Positions 37,401 through 48,627 of a DNA stretch of 64,000 bases are shown here, piece after piece. Under the pieces are notes generated by a model. That model was not told the DNA's origin and did not search any database. It was given only the letters and a program-made list of their open reading frames with translations. A program made the position numbers and the translations under genes. The DNA is from Diprion similis (lineage: Eukaryota > Arthropoda > Insecta > Hymenoptera > Diprionidae), in contig NC_060111.1 of assembly GCF_021155765.1 (NCBI RefSeq), positions 9,485,981 through 9,549,980 of the forward strand, in the 5' to 3' direction. Each line of letters begins with the position of its first letter. Within the stretch, counting starts at the first letter, position 1.

Positions 37401-40072
37401 GATGCTTCTTCATCTCCTACGCAGCCGTCGTCCTCTCTGTCAAAATCCGCTATTATTAGAAGGGCACCCACCGACTTGCCACAAAAATGGTCAGCAATTA
37501 CCGCCAATCGCTTGCCGCATTCTGACATTAGCGCATAATGGCAGCCGGCTAACGGAGGGGGGCATCCGGATTCCCGTATCGATATATTCGCATGGACGAA
37601 ACTAACGAGCAGGAGAAGCTCCGTAGTAGCCCATAACGAGGGAAAGGGATTTATTTTTGGGCCGTTGCATTTCGCAACGCGTATATATTGCTGCGATGTC
37701 GCTTTAACCGAATGGCATCCGTGCTGCCGGACAAGCCGCTAAACTCGCGTTATCTAAATATTCCTTCTTCGGGCTTGCGATAAGCAACGCTTATCACTGC
37801 CCGGGCAGGCGAACGGTTCATGCTGAAATTTGAGCTCACATTTACCCTGGGTTATTGTCCGTTGCCTACGTGACATCTCCGGGTGCTGAACTTTTGGCAT
37901 AATGTCGGAAGCACGGTAATGTACGGGAAGAAAGCTTCGGGTAACCAAACCGTATTTAGGTCAGGCAAAAATCCATATTTCGTTGAATTTTATCAACGCA
38001 TGTATACGCTGTGTACAATGTAGCACATACATGCTACTTGCGGGCAAGCTTGTATCTTTGCGAGCAATCCTCTCTTCGTGGCTGCGGTTCGTCGTGTATT
38101 CATATGTCATTGTGACGAAAAAACAACAATAGCCACACGTATGTGGTAGGTATGATATCACGTGTAATCATTCTTGATTGCAAAACGTGTGCGTCTCACA
38201 TAGAGCCGACCCAAGTGCATCTGATACGCGCGCTTTGATTTTTCACATCTTCATCTCGATGAAGCGCTCTTGAATTATTGGTAGAACACAAGTTTCAAAA
38301 AGTTCGGTCATTTTCGTAAAATATTTCCTCCGGCTATCGCCGATACGCTCAATTTCGCCACAAAATATGACGCTACCTGAGGTACAACATGCCTATAGCA
38401 GATCGTATCGAGCGATTTGAAACGCATGCGACGATTATCGTGGCGCGGTGCTCATTCTGCAGACAGGATCGACAGGGATAAGCTCTAGTTGCGTATGTCA
38501 ATATACCTATGTTACACATATATCCGACATGTGCAGGGAGGTATAAGTATAATAACGTTCTCTTTCACAACTTGCAAGAAGCAAGTACCTTGTTACATCG
38601 TGTATGTTACAGCAACGTTGTCCTTGCCCCACAGCAACTTGCACATTCTTTCCTAGCTCCGGATTACCAGTATTCTCGATCCATCCATATCTATACTTAA
38701 GTATGAGCACATTGTATTGCACGCGTTGCCTGCATACATTTGAATGCTTACCCAAGGCCATCGCATGCTAACGCTATACACAGAGATGCTAGCCTAGCTA
38801 GTCCATAGCTAGCCTAGTCACCGTAGACGTTGTGTATTAGCGTTCAAACGGTGACAGTACGTATGAAATTGCCGTGCTACCATATGCCCTTGATCGATAA
38901 TTTTGTACAGTGTAGCTACTATACTTGTAATATTAATTGACAAGAATGGAGTTGGAAAGAAATAAATAGAACGTGATTCCGTATAAAATATTTTTTAGAT
39001 TATATGTCGTACAAGTATTTATTTTTATAGAATAGAATTAGAAAGAATATGATTGCACCAACATCTTGCACAAGGCTACTGCGTCTTTAAACTTTACCAC
39101 TACTACTTACTTATAGTTACTACCATATTGCCAATCACCTTTATCCGTGATAGTTGTTCAATCATAGGTTTTTTCTTGCCAGATACGCAGTGCGCCTTTT
39201 ACTTTCTGCATTACAATTTAAAGTCAACATCTGTACTATAATACTATAATTATGTCCTAAGTATCATAATAGAATCGATTCAACTTCAATCAATGAATTG
39301 AATATTCGATTTAGATTTTACCGTCGTTTTGTATACGACAATCACGAATGCGTGAGCCCTTCTACGATTCCCATATTCCTACTAAGTAGACAACACGAGC
39401 ACTAATTTGCTTCCGAATGAGTTTCGTCGATAATATAATGCTTAGGCGATGTTAATTTCGCTGCGATGCTATCAGACGTAAGTATGACGATGAATGCATG
39501 ATAAAATGTGTGTATTATGCATAGGTATATGCTTATGTGTATTTGGTTCCGTTACTTTTAACAGTATAATTCCTACTTTCGCATTCTAACTGGATTCCAG
39601 ATAGGCAGTACCTATTTTTCGTGCAATAACAAAGTCCCGTGCCCTATTTCATGCGACCATACTTCCCGTGACCTCATTTCGCTTTTGACCTGATTATCAA
39701 AAGTGCATTCAGTTTGGTCTAGTGAGGCGCCAGCTAACAGGTGTTACGTCATCACCGCCGATGTCAGCCTGGCAACAATTTTAATATCCAAGAATTGTCG
39801 AGCAGCTTGTCAATAAGCACAGAAATTCTTGTCGTAACAATAAATTGTTATATATGGAGGATATAGCAGTAGAATATACATTAATTTGAAGGATACTAAA
39901 TAAAGGCTGATTAATCACAACTCTCGTTTCCGGTATGTGCGGTTTTCGACCGAACGTAAACATAACCTCGTTATGCTTCGTTACCACTGATCTGTTGTTC
40001 CTGGAACAAGATATTTCTTACGTAACGAAATAGCATTGGCTAATGGCAATCGAGTAACAGTGAGCAATAACA
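37401..40072. other. Intergenic region between divergent Nova and Mocs2
   Basis: About 2.7 kb, G+C-richer on the Nova side and AT-rich near 38.9-39.3 kb. A G+C-richer patch at 39,640-39,780 with GTTACGTCATCACC (CRE-like) is a candidate Mocs2 promoter. No coding sequence recognised. Confidence 0.5.
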
Positions 40073-40105
40073 ATGAATATGTTCACAACATGTTTGCTGC
40101 GATAA
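40073..40105 (+). promoter_or_regulatory. Short upstream ORF before MOCS2A
   Basis: A ten-codon ORF (MNMFTTCLLR, then TAA) ends 49 bp before the MOCS2A ATG. If the transcript starts upstream and is not spliced here, it would be read first and could damp MOCS2A translation. The transcript start is unknown, so its presence in mRNA is an inference. Confidence 0.3.
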
Positions 40106-40154
40106 AGGTTTGCATAAATCCAAAGCAGAGCCAGTCGCTGTTGCCACTCCGTTT

Positions 40155-40427
40155 ATGATGGATGGAGGATCACGAGATTCGCTCGTAAAGATTCTCTTTT
40201 TCGCCAAGGCTCGCGAGTTGTCCGGCCTAAAGGAGTCTCAGGCTACGCTGCCGGCTAACATCTCTTATCAAACTTTGCTGGATACTATTATTGAGAAATT
40301 TGGACTCGAAAGTATTCGCAATTCTGTCATCTTGTCTCACAACGAAGAATACGTTGCAGCCAACGCAACGCTTAACCTATCCGACAGGGACGAAATTGCA
40401 GTTATTCCCCCGCTCAGTGGAGGTTAG
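40155..40427 (+). CDS. Mocs2A: MOCS2A, molybdopterin synthase small (sulfur-carrier) subunit
   Basis: Ubiquitin-like MoaD-type protein that carries a C-terminal thiocarboxylate and donates sulfur to precursor Z (cPMP) in the cytosol during molybdenum cofactor synthesis. From ATG 40155 it is 90 aa (human MOCS2A is 88 aa). Visible features are VKILFFAKARELSG (first beta strand), a central ISYQTLLDTIIEKF helix, NEEYVAANATLNLSDRDEIA and the essential terminus VIPPLSGG with the Gly-Gly tail. The genomic frame stops at TAG 40425-40427. A good donor (GGAG|GTTAGT) lies at 40422/40423, and splicing to 41894 changes the last codons from GGT TAG to GGA TAA, so the protein is identical either way. Two in-frame ATGs (40155, 40158) are adjacent; the open frame upstream lacks ATG. 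Confidence 0.95.
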   Translation: MMDGGSRDSLVKILFFAKARELSGLKESQATLPANISYQTLLDTIIEKFGLESIRNSVILSHNEEYVAANATLNLSDRDEIAVIPPLSGG

Positions 40428-41435
40428 TTTATCAAATGCATTAACATTTGTTTCAATTCATTTAACTTGATGATAATAGTTAAACTACTCTGACTGCTCA
40501 GCGAAAAAACCACGAAGATTACGTAAATGCCGAAGGTACACTGCTCGTCCTCACTATTTTCGCACAAATCTTCTATTATGGGCATTTTTCGGAATTTTAT
40601 TCCATTCACATGTTCATAATTATGCTGTGCTATAACCAGCCGCTGCACCACTCTCCGTAGGGTTGAGATTGCCAGTTTCAGCGCCTTATCCTCGCATTGT
40701 TCAATACTGATGAAGATTGATACGAATACCAAAATCATTCGCAACTTATCATCGAAGGCAAGGAAGATGGAGATACCTGTAAGAACGTTTGTATCGTCGC
40801 GACTGATACGGAGAGTTCAGGTTGATCCAATATTCAACAGTTTAGTACAAAGCCTATTGGAATTTATTTATTTACTATCGAAGAACCGAAGTTTGAAAAA
40901 AATAAATTTTAATAGACTCAGTAAGTAGCTGTTTAATGTTGCATTACCACAAACCGTCAGAAACAGACTCAATAATACGGATGTTCTTCCAGGAAGCACG
41001 ATATTCATTGACGAAAGCTTGCATTTATAGCAGAAATGATTCTTTAAACGCATTTTCCAATTCGCTTTGTTCACCCAAAAATGTAAATTCGCACTTCTGT
41101 TCATAGGTCATAAAGTCTAGGTGTAATCTACGCCACTCTCACGAAGGAGCAAAGGCTAGTAAAAGGAAAATTTGACCAGATTGAAACTGAATCTTGTCAT
41201 TGGTTTTTGAGATATCGTTTGCGCTATTTTCAAATAGCAATTTCGATAAAAGAAAGTAAATTTTTTTCAGTTTTTGTCAGAATTTATGATATTTCAAACT
41301 TCAGAGACTTCTTGATAATAGTCCAAAATGTGCTGTTTAGCAAAGTATTCTTAGAAAATTTATGAGCTCAAACTTCGTAATGCTGAGATGGGAAAAAATT
41401 ATTTAAAAATCAGAATTCTGTATCTTTAAAATGAT

Positions 41436-41588
41436 TGAAAGTGTTACGTTTGCAAAATATGAGCATGCTTTGCTTTAATTTGTGCTAATTGTATTACGGA
41501 CAACTATAAAAAATATTGCAAAATATTGGTTTTTCTGAAAAAATTTTCATTACATTAATGTTACAAATTTTAACCTTACAATTATTTC
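41436..41588 (-). mobile_element. Dispersed 210-bp MITE family, copy F (left end lost)
   Basis: Contains GCAAAATATGAGCATGCTTT and ends TTAATGTTACAAATTTTAACCT, matching the right portion of copies A and D. It lies in the intron that separates MOCS2A from MOCS2B. Confidence 0.6.
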
Positions 41589-41893
41589 AATTACCTTTGA
41601 TATTAACATAAACTATTTAAATATCACCTCGAGATCATTCTTAAATCTAAAAGAGTTGTATTCAAGAAAATTTGACACGCAGCTTCTGAATTGATTTTTT
41701 AATTATTGTCAAAAATCTTAAATCTCAATTTGTTTTGTTTTAAAATTATTCACTAAAAATGTTGATTTAGCCTTTGTAATTGTACAAATCTAATAATTGT
41801 GATTGTTCTTTATTTTAATACTTTTGGTTGCGATTTTTTCATGCTATAAGCTGTAGTAATAATTTTTGGGAATATATTTATATTTTGTTACAG

Positions 41894-41902
41894 GATAAGA
41901 TG
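41894..41902 (+). promoter_or_regulatory. Stop-restart junction of the bicistronic Mocs2 mRNA
   Basis: The acceptor TTTGTTACAG ends at 41893. The spliced mRNA reads ...AGT GGA G|GA TAA G ATG AAT..., so MOCS2A terminates at TAA 41896-41898 and MOCS2B starts at ATG 41900, one base later. Human MOCS2 is also bicistronic but with overlapping frames, and fly Mocs2A/Mocs2B are annotated as dicistronic. Translation of the second cistron by reinitiation or leaky scanning is inferred. Confidence 0.75.
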
Positions 41903-42040
41903 AATGACTCAAAAGACATCATTAAGCTGCAGTCGGAACAGCTGAATATAGGAGATATAGTAAATCTGGTAGTTGCGGCGAATTGTGGAGCGATATCCAC
42001 CTTCATTGGTACAACTCGGGACAATTTTGAAGGCAAAAAG
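41900..42040 (+). CDS. Mocs2B: MOCS2B, molybdopterin synthase catalytic subunit, exon 1
   Basis: MoaE-type subunit that, with MOCS2A, converts precursor Z to molybdopterin in a cytosolic alpha2-beta2 complex. This exon encodes residues 1-47 from ATG 41900 and ends at AAAAAG|GTACAC in phase 0. It includes CGAISTFIGTTRDNFEGKK, the MoaE signature with the conserved Arg (R40 here) that binds substrate phosphate. The start is set by the MOCS2A/MOCS2B junction: the frame is open further upstream, but that sequence is intron. The full-length form from seven exons (41900-42040, 43438-43741, 44194-44530, 47821-47909, 48308-48558, 49315-49368, 49835-49906) is 1,248 nt, 415 aa, in frame throughout. Confidence 0.93.
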
Positions 42041-43437
42041 GTACACAATTACTCATCATAGTATAAGAAATCAGAAGTTATCACTGCATTTTTAAAAAGA
42101 AAAATCAAGCATTTCACTTTCTTGTCCATAATTTGTTGGAAATCGAATAAAATTTGATGAATCTGCTGAAAAAGCAGATTAAAATCTGTTTAATATTATT
42201 AATATTTATATAAATATTAGTATTATAGTATTATATATTAATAGAATAGCTAAACAATTCCTGGAAAATATGTTACAAGCAATTTTACACTGTCTCTTAA
42301 TGATTGTGTTTGGATTTACATATTGGTTTTGCAAGTCCATAGTTCACGACCAACGTCACTATGATTTTCACCGAGGTTTGAACTTTGACATGGGGGGGGA
42401 GCACAAGATTAAAAATGAGTCACTTCATTCTATATAATTAAATAAAGGTTCTACTCTAATAGCATACACAGGAGCAGAACAAAATTCTTCAACCTTAAAG
42501 TCAAAGAGTCTTCGCAAATATAAGGACTTTGAAATAACATCTGGCTTTTTATAAATTTACACACGAGACATTAGGAAATCAGAAACAAAATTATTCTTCT
42601 CATACAAAAATTACTATTCAAAACTCTTTATTTATATGAACAAAGTTAGGTACAAGTTAACAGGTACATGCCAGCTATTGTATCAATTTATGCGGCGTGA
42701 AGCGTAGCGCACGAAAAAGTAATGAAGGGGTGGTATTCAAATAAATACAATATAAATTCATGTAAATCGAGTCATTTAATTTAAGACAGATTTAAAGAAT
42801 TTTAATTTTGGTGATTCTAATTTATTTTTGATGAAGGACGTGCAGCGCCCTTAAGAGGTCTTAGTGAATCAGGATGCTTTAAGAAGCCACCTTAAGTAAT
42901 GTAGATTTAAAAAAGGAACTATTACCAGAAAATATCAGAGAATTTTATGGATAATCTGAAAATAAGCCTGTATTAATAGCATTTTTTTAATAATGATTTC
43001 ACTATTATAACTTATTTTTTCTACCCAGTGCTCAGTTATAGTTGTGGCAAAACAAAAAAAAAATATCTGCAACTTTTGCAATATTACAGTTTTTTTTATC
43101 ACCTTCCTGAAACTACTGTAATCCAATGGAAAAAGAAATCATTCGTAAAATAAATTTGAAAACCTGAGTTCATTAGAAAATTGAAGGCTTCTTACTTAGT
43201 TGTTAGACTGCACGTTTATTCATGAACATCGGTTGCTAGAATTCAGCAATGATACTGCTATCCTAGTTCATTTATGGAATGTCTTCTTGTAGTCTGCAAG
43301 TTATCCGCAATTCATGGTTTTTGTAAGCCTGAAAAACTGGAAATTCATCAAAGAATCGAGCTCTTATATTATCATTTTTGTAATGTGTTTTATTATAATC
43401 GTAAGACTGTTGCAGGATAAATTTTTTTTTGTGGCAG

Positions 43438-43749
43438 GTCGTCAAGTTGGAGTACGAAGCATACGAGCCAATGGCGTTGAAAGAATTGGGGAATGTATGC
43501 TCAAAGATACGCTCTCAATGGGATGTGGAACGCATAGCAATTTACCACCGTTTAGGGGTCGTGCCTGTGACTGAGGCCAGCGTTGTTATAGCTATTTCCT
43601 CGTCTCACAGACAAGAAAGTCTTCAAGCCACGCAGTTTGCAATTGAGATATTGAAAAAGACTGTGCCTATTTGGAAGAAGGAAATTTATGATAACCACGA
43701 GTCACAATGGAAAGAAAACAAAGAATGCTCTTGGTCCACTAGTAAATAA
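43438..43749 (+). CDS. Mocs2B: MOCS2B exon 2: rest of the MoaE domain, with alternative stop
   Basis: The acceptor is TTTTTGTGGCAG at 43437. The exon begins [18 protein letters not shown] and completes the MoaE fold with [28 protein letters not shown] (conserved His-Arg, residues 104-105) and [12 protein letters not shown] containing the catalytic-lysine motif WKKE (126-129), then QWKENKE. Read without further splicing it ends at TAA 43747-43749, giving a 150-aa protein, the length of a stand-alone MoaE. A donor, CCACTA|GTAAAT, at 43741/43742 lets it join to an MBIP-like 3' half in the correct phase (one base, completed by GT of the next exon). Both outcomes look usable. Confidence 0.95.
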   Translation, partial: VVKLEYEAYEPMALKELGNVCSKIRSQWDVERIAIYHRLGVVPVTEASVVIAISSSHRQESLQATQFAIEILKKTVPIWKKEIYDNHESQWKENKECSWSTSK

Positions 43750-44125
43750 TTTTTTACATACTGTACTATTATCTTGACAAGATAACATTACATTTATGCC
43801 AAAGTCACTAAATCTTGAGAATGTGTCAGTTTTTATGTGTCAAGTATGTAAATTCCAGTTTTCGAAATTCCTTGCATATACCAAGAAAATTTCATGAAAT
43901 GGATCCTTCAAGCTACTCGATGTGATTCCATGACCATCGTCAGTTCAATTCTGCTTGAATATGACAATTTTCATTACGAGATTCTTTCGGTATACACGAT
44001 TACTGGAAATTGTTTTACTCCTGAATTTTCACCAAATATTATTTGCATACAGTTTAAACTTTGTGAGGACTGTTTGCGTTTAATTTTTCAATATTGATTC
44101 ATTATGTTCTGTATATTTCAAGATT

Positions 44126-44131
44126 AATAAA
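44126..44131 (+). terminator. Candidate poly-A signal for the short MOCS2B form
   Basis: AATAAA about 380 nt after the alternative stop at 43749 and 62 bp before the next acceptor, with T-rich sequence following. It would support a transcript ending here and coding only for the MoaE domain. AATAAA is common in AT-rich DNA, so this is suggestive only. Confidence 0.4.
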
Positions 44132-44193
44132 ATTCGTTGTTATTATTATATTTACAAAAAAGGCTGCATGATTCTTTTTTTTAATTCGTGCAG

Positions 44194-44530
44194 GTTTGTT
44201 TATGATTCATAAAACTGCAGCAAGTTTTGTTTTAAATGAAAGAATTCTGTTGGCAGGTCGAGATGAAACTTCACTAGCATATGCAAACGTTGCGAGTGCT
44301 AACGATTTGCTGTTGCCAAACAATCACAAAATCTTCCCGAGTGATGCAAATCAAGATGAAAATGAAAACAGAATCACAGGGAAGAGAGAATCATTTGATG
44401 AACCAGTTAATTCAAATCTTGTACAAATCCGTGTTAGTACTGAGGAGCTGAATCGTAGGATAAACGCATTCATTGCAAGAAAACGAGAGCAAGTCAATAT
44501 TGTCAATGTACAAGAGTTCTGCAGTCACAG
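44194..44530 (+). CDS. Mocs2B: MOCS2B exon 3: linker and start of the MBIP-like region
   Basis: The acceptor ATTCGTGCAG at 44193 follows a strong T tract. A second, weaker acceptor (TTGGCAG) at 44256 is in the same phase, so use of 44257 would only delete 21 residues and give a 394-aa protein. The exon encodes an unconserved linker and then LVQIRVSTEELNRRINAFIA and RKREQVNIVNVQEFCSHR (about residues 224-261). This matches the LVQIRVNDAELTKRL...RKRDEIN segment I recall from the fly Mocs2B (CG10238) protein. The donor CACAG|GTTCGT leaves two bases of Arg261. The MBIP-like half is the part linked to the ATAC acetyltransferase complex in flies; its role here is inferred. Confidence 0.88.
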
Positions 44531-45727
44531 GTTCGTTGATGTATACGAGTGGTATTTCATTTCTGGCAGACTTCTTTTTAGAGCATAGTCACAGAATTTG
44601 ACGGCTATCTAAAATTAGTTCTCCAGTCATCATTGAAGAACGAACCTCTAGTTACAGCCTTTAATATCGGGTAGTCCATAAGATATTGGAATTCCATAAT
44701 TTGCAAAAACATTTTTTTGACAATCTTTAAGCCAACATGTCTGGGGTTCGAAAATAAAAAACAGGTAGTGCATTTTAATCAGACGAATATGATTTTCGTA
44801 TTTTTTAAATTATTGAAGGCAAAGAATTTTCAATTTATTCGCATTTTTTTTCCATTGTTCCCTTCTTCTTGATGTCTTTCAAATCAGCGATGAAAGTTAT
44901 GTTCATTCTACTGGAATGATAAGATTTAATCACATAATCTCTGTGAACAGTCCTGAACTTATATCAACTTATATAACGTGCTAACAAATTATATCGCGCA
45001 AAAAACTACTTTAATGAAAGACTGGTTCGTTAAAATTTAATTGACTATTCTTCAATGTAAAGAGTACGGACGACTGAACTAAAGCGGAGCACTTATGGCA
45101 AGAACATGGTTGTGGTTATTCGAATGACGTTTTACTATTTCTGTTACTTATAGATAACGGAAGTATATCTTTTTAAAAGCTGCTAAAATCATTTTCAATA
45201 CATAAGAGAAATTATAATTTGTTTTTAAGCGCAAAGCGCGGCATACTTAACATGGTGAAAAAACTATATTTTAATGCAATTCCCGACCCAACCTACGTTG
45301 CTCTAGTCTCCCATGACTTTTTATGTCGAAGAGCTAACAATCAAAATTCAACGATCTAGTTTTTCTTGAAAGTAATTTCTCTTCATAAAATACTTTGTTT
45401 GGAATTTACGTAAGTTCATATAAGTTCAGTACCATTTGGAGAAGTTGAAGGTACAATGACTTCAATTGTTGAAGCGAGTCAATCTTGAAAGCTCCACTAA
45501 AACGTTACCAACTATCTAATTTCGAAGATGTGAGAAATAAATAATAATAAGAAAAAGAGTGAAAAAATTGAGAATTCCTATTTTTTGTCAAATATATCAA
45601 TATGAAAAGAGTTGTTCGATCGAAGTTGAAATCTCTCGAAATGTCAAAGCATTGATGACATTTCATTCGATTGAATAAGTGGGTTTATTGCTATTTTGTT
45701 CTAGACTTGGCCGTCAATGCGTGACAG

Positions 45728-45806
45728 TTTGTACAAGGGAACGCAGTAATTAATATCATCGATAATTTTGTACAAGGGAACAAATAAATTATTATCATCG
45801 ATGATC
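45728..45806 (+). repeat. Two-copy tandem repeat, period about 39
   Basis: TTTGTACAAGGGAAC followed about 15 bp later by ATCATCGAT occurs twice, at 45729 and 45768. In the large MOCS2B intron. Confidence 0.75.
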
Positions 45807-47332
45807 AAGATAAGTACATTAAAATGGGTAGAAGAAAAATGCAATTTATATCCGATAATAATGACATTAAGAAAAAATTATTGCGAATAGAAAAGTTTAG
45901 ATAATATCAACAAAACAGTCATGAAAGAACAGTAGTTAATTTAATTGGATTGCATACTATCGTATATGGTTCTTTTCGCCAAGGTGACACGATATTTTTA
46001 CAACTTAGTAGAGGGCACCAATGCACGGCTAAGAAGTAATCAAAAGATTATTTATTTATGAATGATAAAGAATTTTTTGTAGTAGGAAAAAATAGAAAAA
46101 AAGAACTTTGGCCACAGCGGGGGCGACAGAATGCGACGATGTAACATTAGTAATTGGAAAAATCAACAACAGATCTTTGAAAATTGCAAAGAGTGATCGT
46201 TATGTGTAGAGAAACATTCGTTGAAATCTTAGTTTAGAAATGTTACGCTCTTCCAGTATAAATTGATAAAAACGAAATTTCGATGTTAGGTAATATTTAA
46301 AGACTATTTATACTAACACCATTAAAGAGGTGATAATCATGTGATTCAAAAGCACTGATTGTTTTTCTTTTATTTTTGGGCGATTAGAATGCCAGATATA
46401 TTGGTGTGAAGATTAAAAATAAAAAAGAATAAATATAGCTTTGCAAAACTTGAACATCGATAACATTTAAACTACTAAATATTAAAGATTATATAACTGA
46501 GGGTTAGTACTTTGATGATAGTACTCAAAGGGTGCTAAATTCTGTAACTATGCATTCAAAAAGCGGGCTGCTAGAAATGGAATACCCCATTAAGCTTACA
46601 TGTAAGTCATTATTCTAGGATGCAATGGTCTTCAAGAATACCATTTAATGTGATGCTTTTCTTCTCAATCCTTAACCCCATTTGGTGTCCTTAATTCGTT
46701 TATTTTGCAAGACATTCACTGAAATTTTTAGAGCGGGCCAAAAATAGGATCATGATTAAATTCGTATAATTGTTCCAGAGATCTTGGATTCTCAGAGTAT
46801 TTTTCTAAAATAAATTGTATAATGAATTGTTTGTTCCTATTACGTGACTAAATCGACAATTTGGAATATATTCTGAACATTTCAGAGTGAGATGAATATG
46901 GGATCATAATTAAATTAATAATATAGAGAAGAACACAACAGGAAAATTAATTGTTTTAATATCGTGTGCAAAAAAGTAGACATTTAGATTTAACAATAGG
47001 GTCGTCGGATAAGATAAAACTTTCTTAGATGATAAATTCATTAGGTCATATTTTTTTTTCTGACGATAGGGAACGCCCAAAATTTAAACACAAAAGTCGT
47101 AATCGAATAAGTGGTCAGTTTGAAACGGTAGGACTAGAGCTGCGCACTTTGTATATCTCAGTGTGTTCTAAAACATACCCAAATTTTAGCCAAATCAAAC
47201 TCTTCACTTTGAAAATTTAAACCGAAACATGAAAAAAACAGTAAGAGAAAACAAAAATAAATTGAATCTGCTGTGTAACATTTAGAAAGAATGTGAAAGT
47301 GTTTGAAATATCATAAAAAGCTTACTTCGGTC

Positions 47333-47335
<3 letters not shown>

Positions 47336-47366
<31 letters not shown>
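47336..47366. repeat. Poly-A tract
   Basis: About 31 consecutive A, 450 bp upstream of MOCS2B exon 4. No target duplication or upstream retroposon body is recognisable. Confidence 0.9.
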
Positions 47367-47368
<2 letters not shown>

Positions 47369-47820
47369 AATTAGTCATTCTTGATTGGTTTCAATTTTTT
47401 GTAAATAATATCTAATGATTTTAATATTCACAACGAGAAATTAGGATGAAGACCCATAGAGATGTTAGGAATTTTTTTTAACTAGAGGGACTAGGCTCTC
47501 AATATTATCTCTATTAAGCTTCTCCGAAATATTGATAACATTTTTTCTTGCAGACATTTTTCAGTAATTTCTAATATGGTTGAAGTGAAAATTGAAATAT
47601 CATTAAGAGTAGAAGAACTATGCCTAATGAATTATTTAATAAGGTTTTGTGTCACTTAAAAGTTTGAAAGAAATGTTATCAAGATTAAGTATATCTGCAA
47701 ACTAGTTCAGCATTCACAACTATGAGCCTATCCGTTAGAAGTAGGTTTTTATTGGCGTTACTCCCAAAGGTGGTATCTTTTTCTTGACATTTTAGTTATA
47801 TTAATTATTATATATTACAG

Positions 47821-47909
47821 GGCAAGAGTTGACGAAGAAAGGGCAAACTCCTGTGCGCGAGTCGATGCAATCTTAATTCGACGCAAAGATTCCAAAAGCC
47901 ATGTCAAAG
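47821..47909 (+). CDS. Mocs2B: MOCS2B exon 4: small MBIP-like exon
   Basis: Too short to stand out as an ORF; found by phase and similarity. The acceptor TATATTACAG ends at 47820 and the donor is CAAAG|GTAAAA. It encodes ARVDEERANSCARVDAILIR and RKDSKSHVK, completing Arg261 at the start and leaving one base at the end. DSCAR and a following run rich in Lys/Arg occur at the same place in the fly protein. It follows a 3.3-kb intron. Confidence 0.82.
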
Positions 47910-48307
47910 GTAAAACAAAACATAATTTATAGTTTCTACTATTAATGAAATATTGTTTGTACTTTAGTACATTCAAATGTCCAGAATAGTCATTATCTCG
48001 TAAGAGCTCTCAAAAGCTATCATGTTGCGTAACTGTAAGTATGATGTATAAAAGTGAGATCGCTGTAGTGATATCTGTGCACGTTTCAGGAAACCTTTTA
48101 TCAGCAAAAATCCCAAAATAAATCTCAGAATATGACGGTATATTCATATGATTATGCCAACCAACATCAATTGCCTAGCACTAGGTATTATCTCGAAAAT
48201 AGCACAGCCATGATTAATGCACACTACAATTTCAAGAGTGTGCTCGAATCTTTACTTTCAATTGATGTTTGTACTTAAATTGTAGATATATCCCATTTGT
48301 CTATTAG

Positions 48308-48558
48308 TTCACAGGGTGCTCAATCCGTGGGGACCACAAGTGACTGATCCATCAACCTTGCAAAAAACTGCAAGAAATCATTCAAACCAAAGTTCTCCTA
48401 CTTCTTATCTACCTGCGCTGGAGGAAAGATTGGCGACGAGTGAAAATCACATTGGTGTCAAAGGACCTGTTCCGAAGGATGTTTATCAAAGACTAAAAAG
48501 GATCGAGGATAGAATATTATATTTAGAAAGCTTGTCACCAGAGTACAAACAATTTTGG
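48308..48558 (+). CDS. Mocs2B: MOCS2B exon 5: conserved MBIP core
   Basis: Phase requires the acceptor TGTCTATTAG at 48307, giving ...SHVK|VHRVLNPWGP, which aligns with fly LKVRRVNNRCGP. A competing CACAG seven bases downstream would shift the frame into an early TGA. The exon encodes a Ser/Thr/Gln-rich stretch and then LPALEERLATSENHIGV and VYQRLKRIEDRILYLESLSP followed by EYKQFW (residues 291-374). The IKRVENRLLQLESISPEY motif of fly Mocs2B/MBIP is clearly the same, with a predicted short amphipathic helix. It ends in phase 0 at TGG|GTAAGT. Confidence 0.9.
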
Positions 48559-48627
48559 GTAAGTTAAATTCCACCTCAGGATTGAAAATACGTAGCTGAT
48601 TGCTTGTATTTATTTATCATCATATGT

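Larger units (their letters stand above)
44531..47820 (+). other. Large MOCS2B intron
   Basis: 3.3 kb of AT-rich sequence with the tandem duplication near 45.75 kb and the poly-A tract. No nested gene recognised. Confidence 0.7.

Noticed and set aside
40424..41104. ORFs on both strands in the intron after MOCS2A
   Set aside because: The MOCS2A-MOCS2B intron explains the region; no motifs in these frames.
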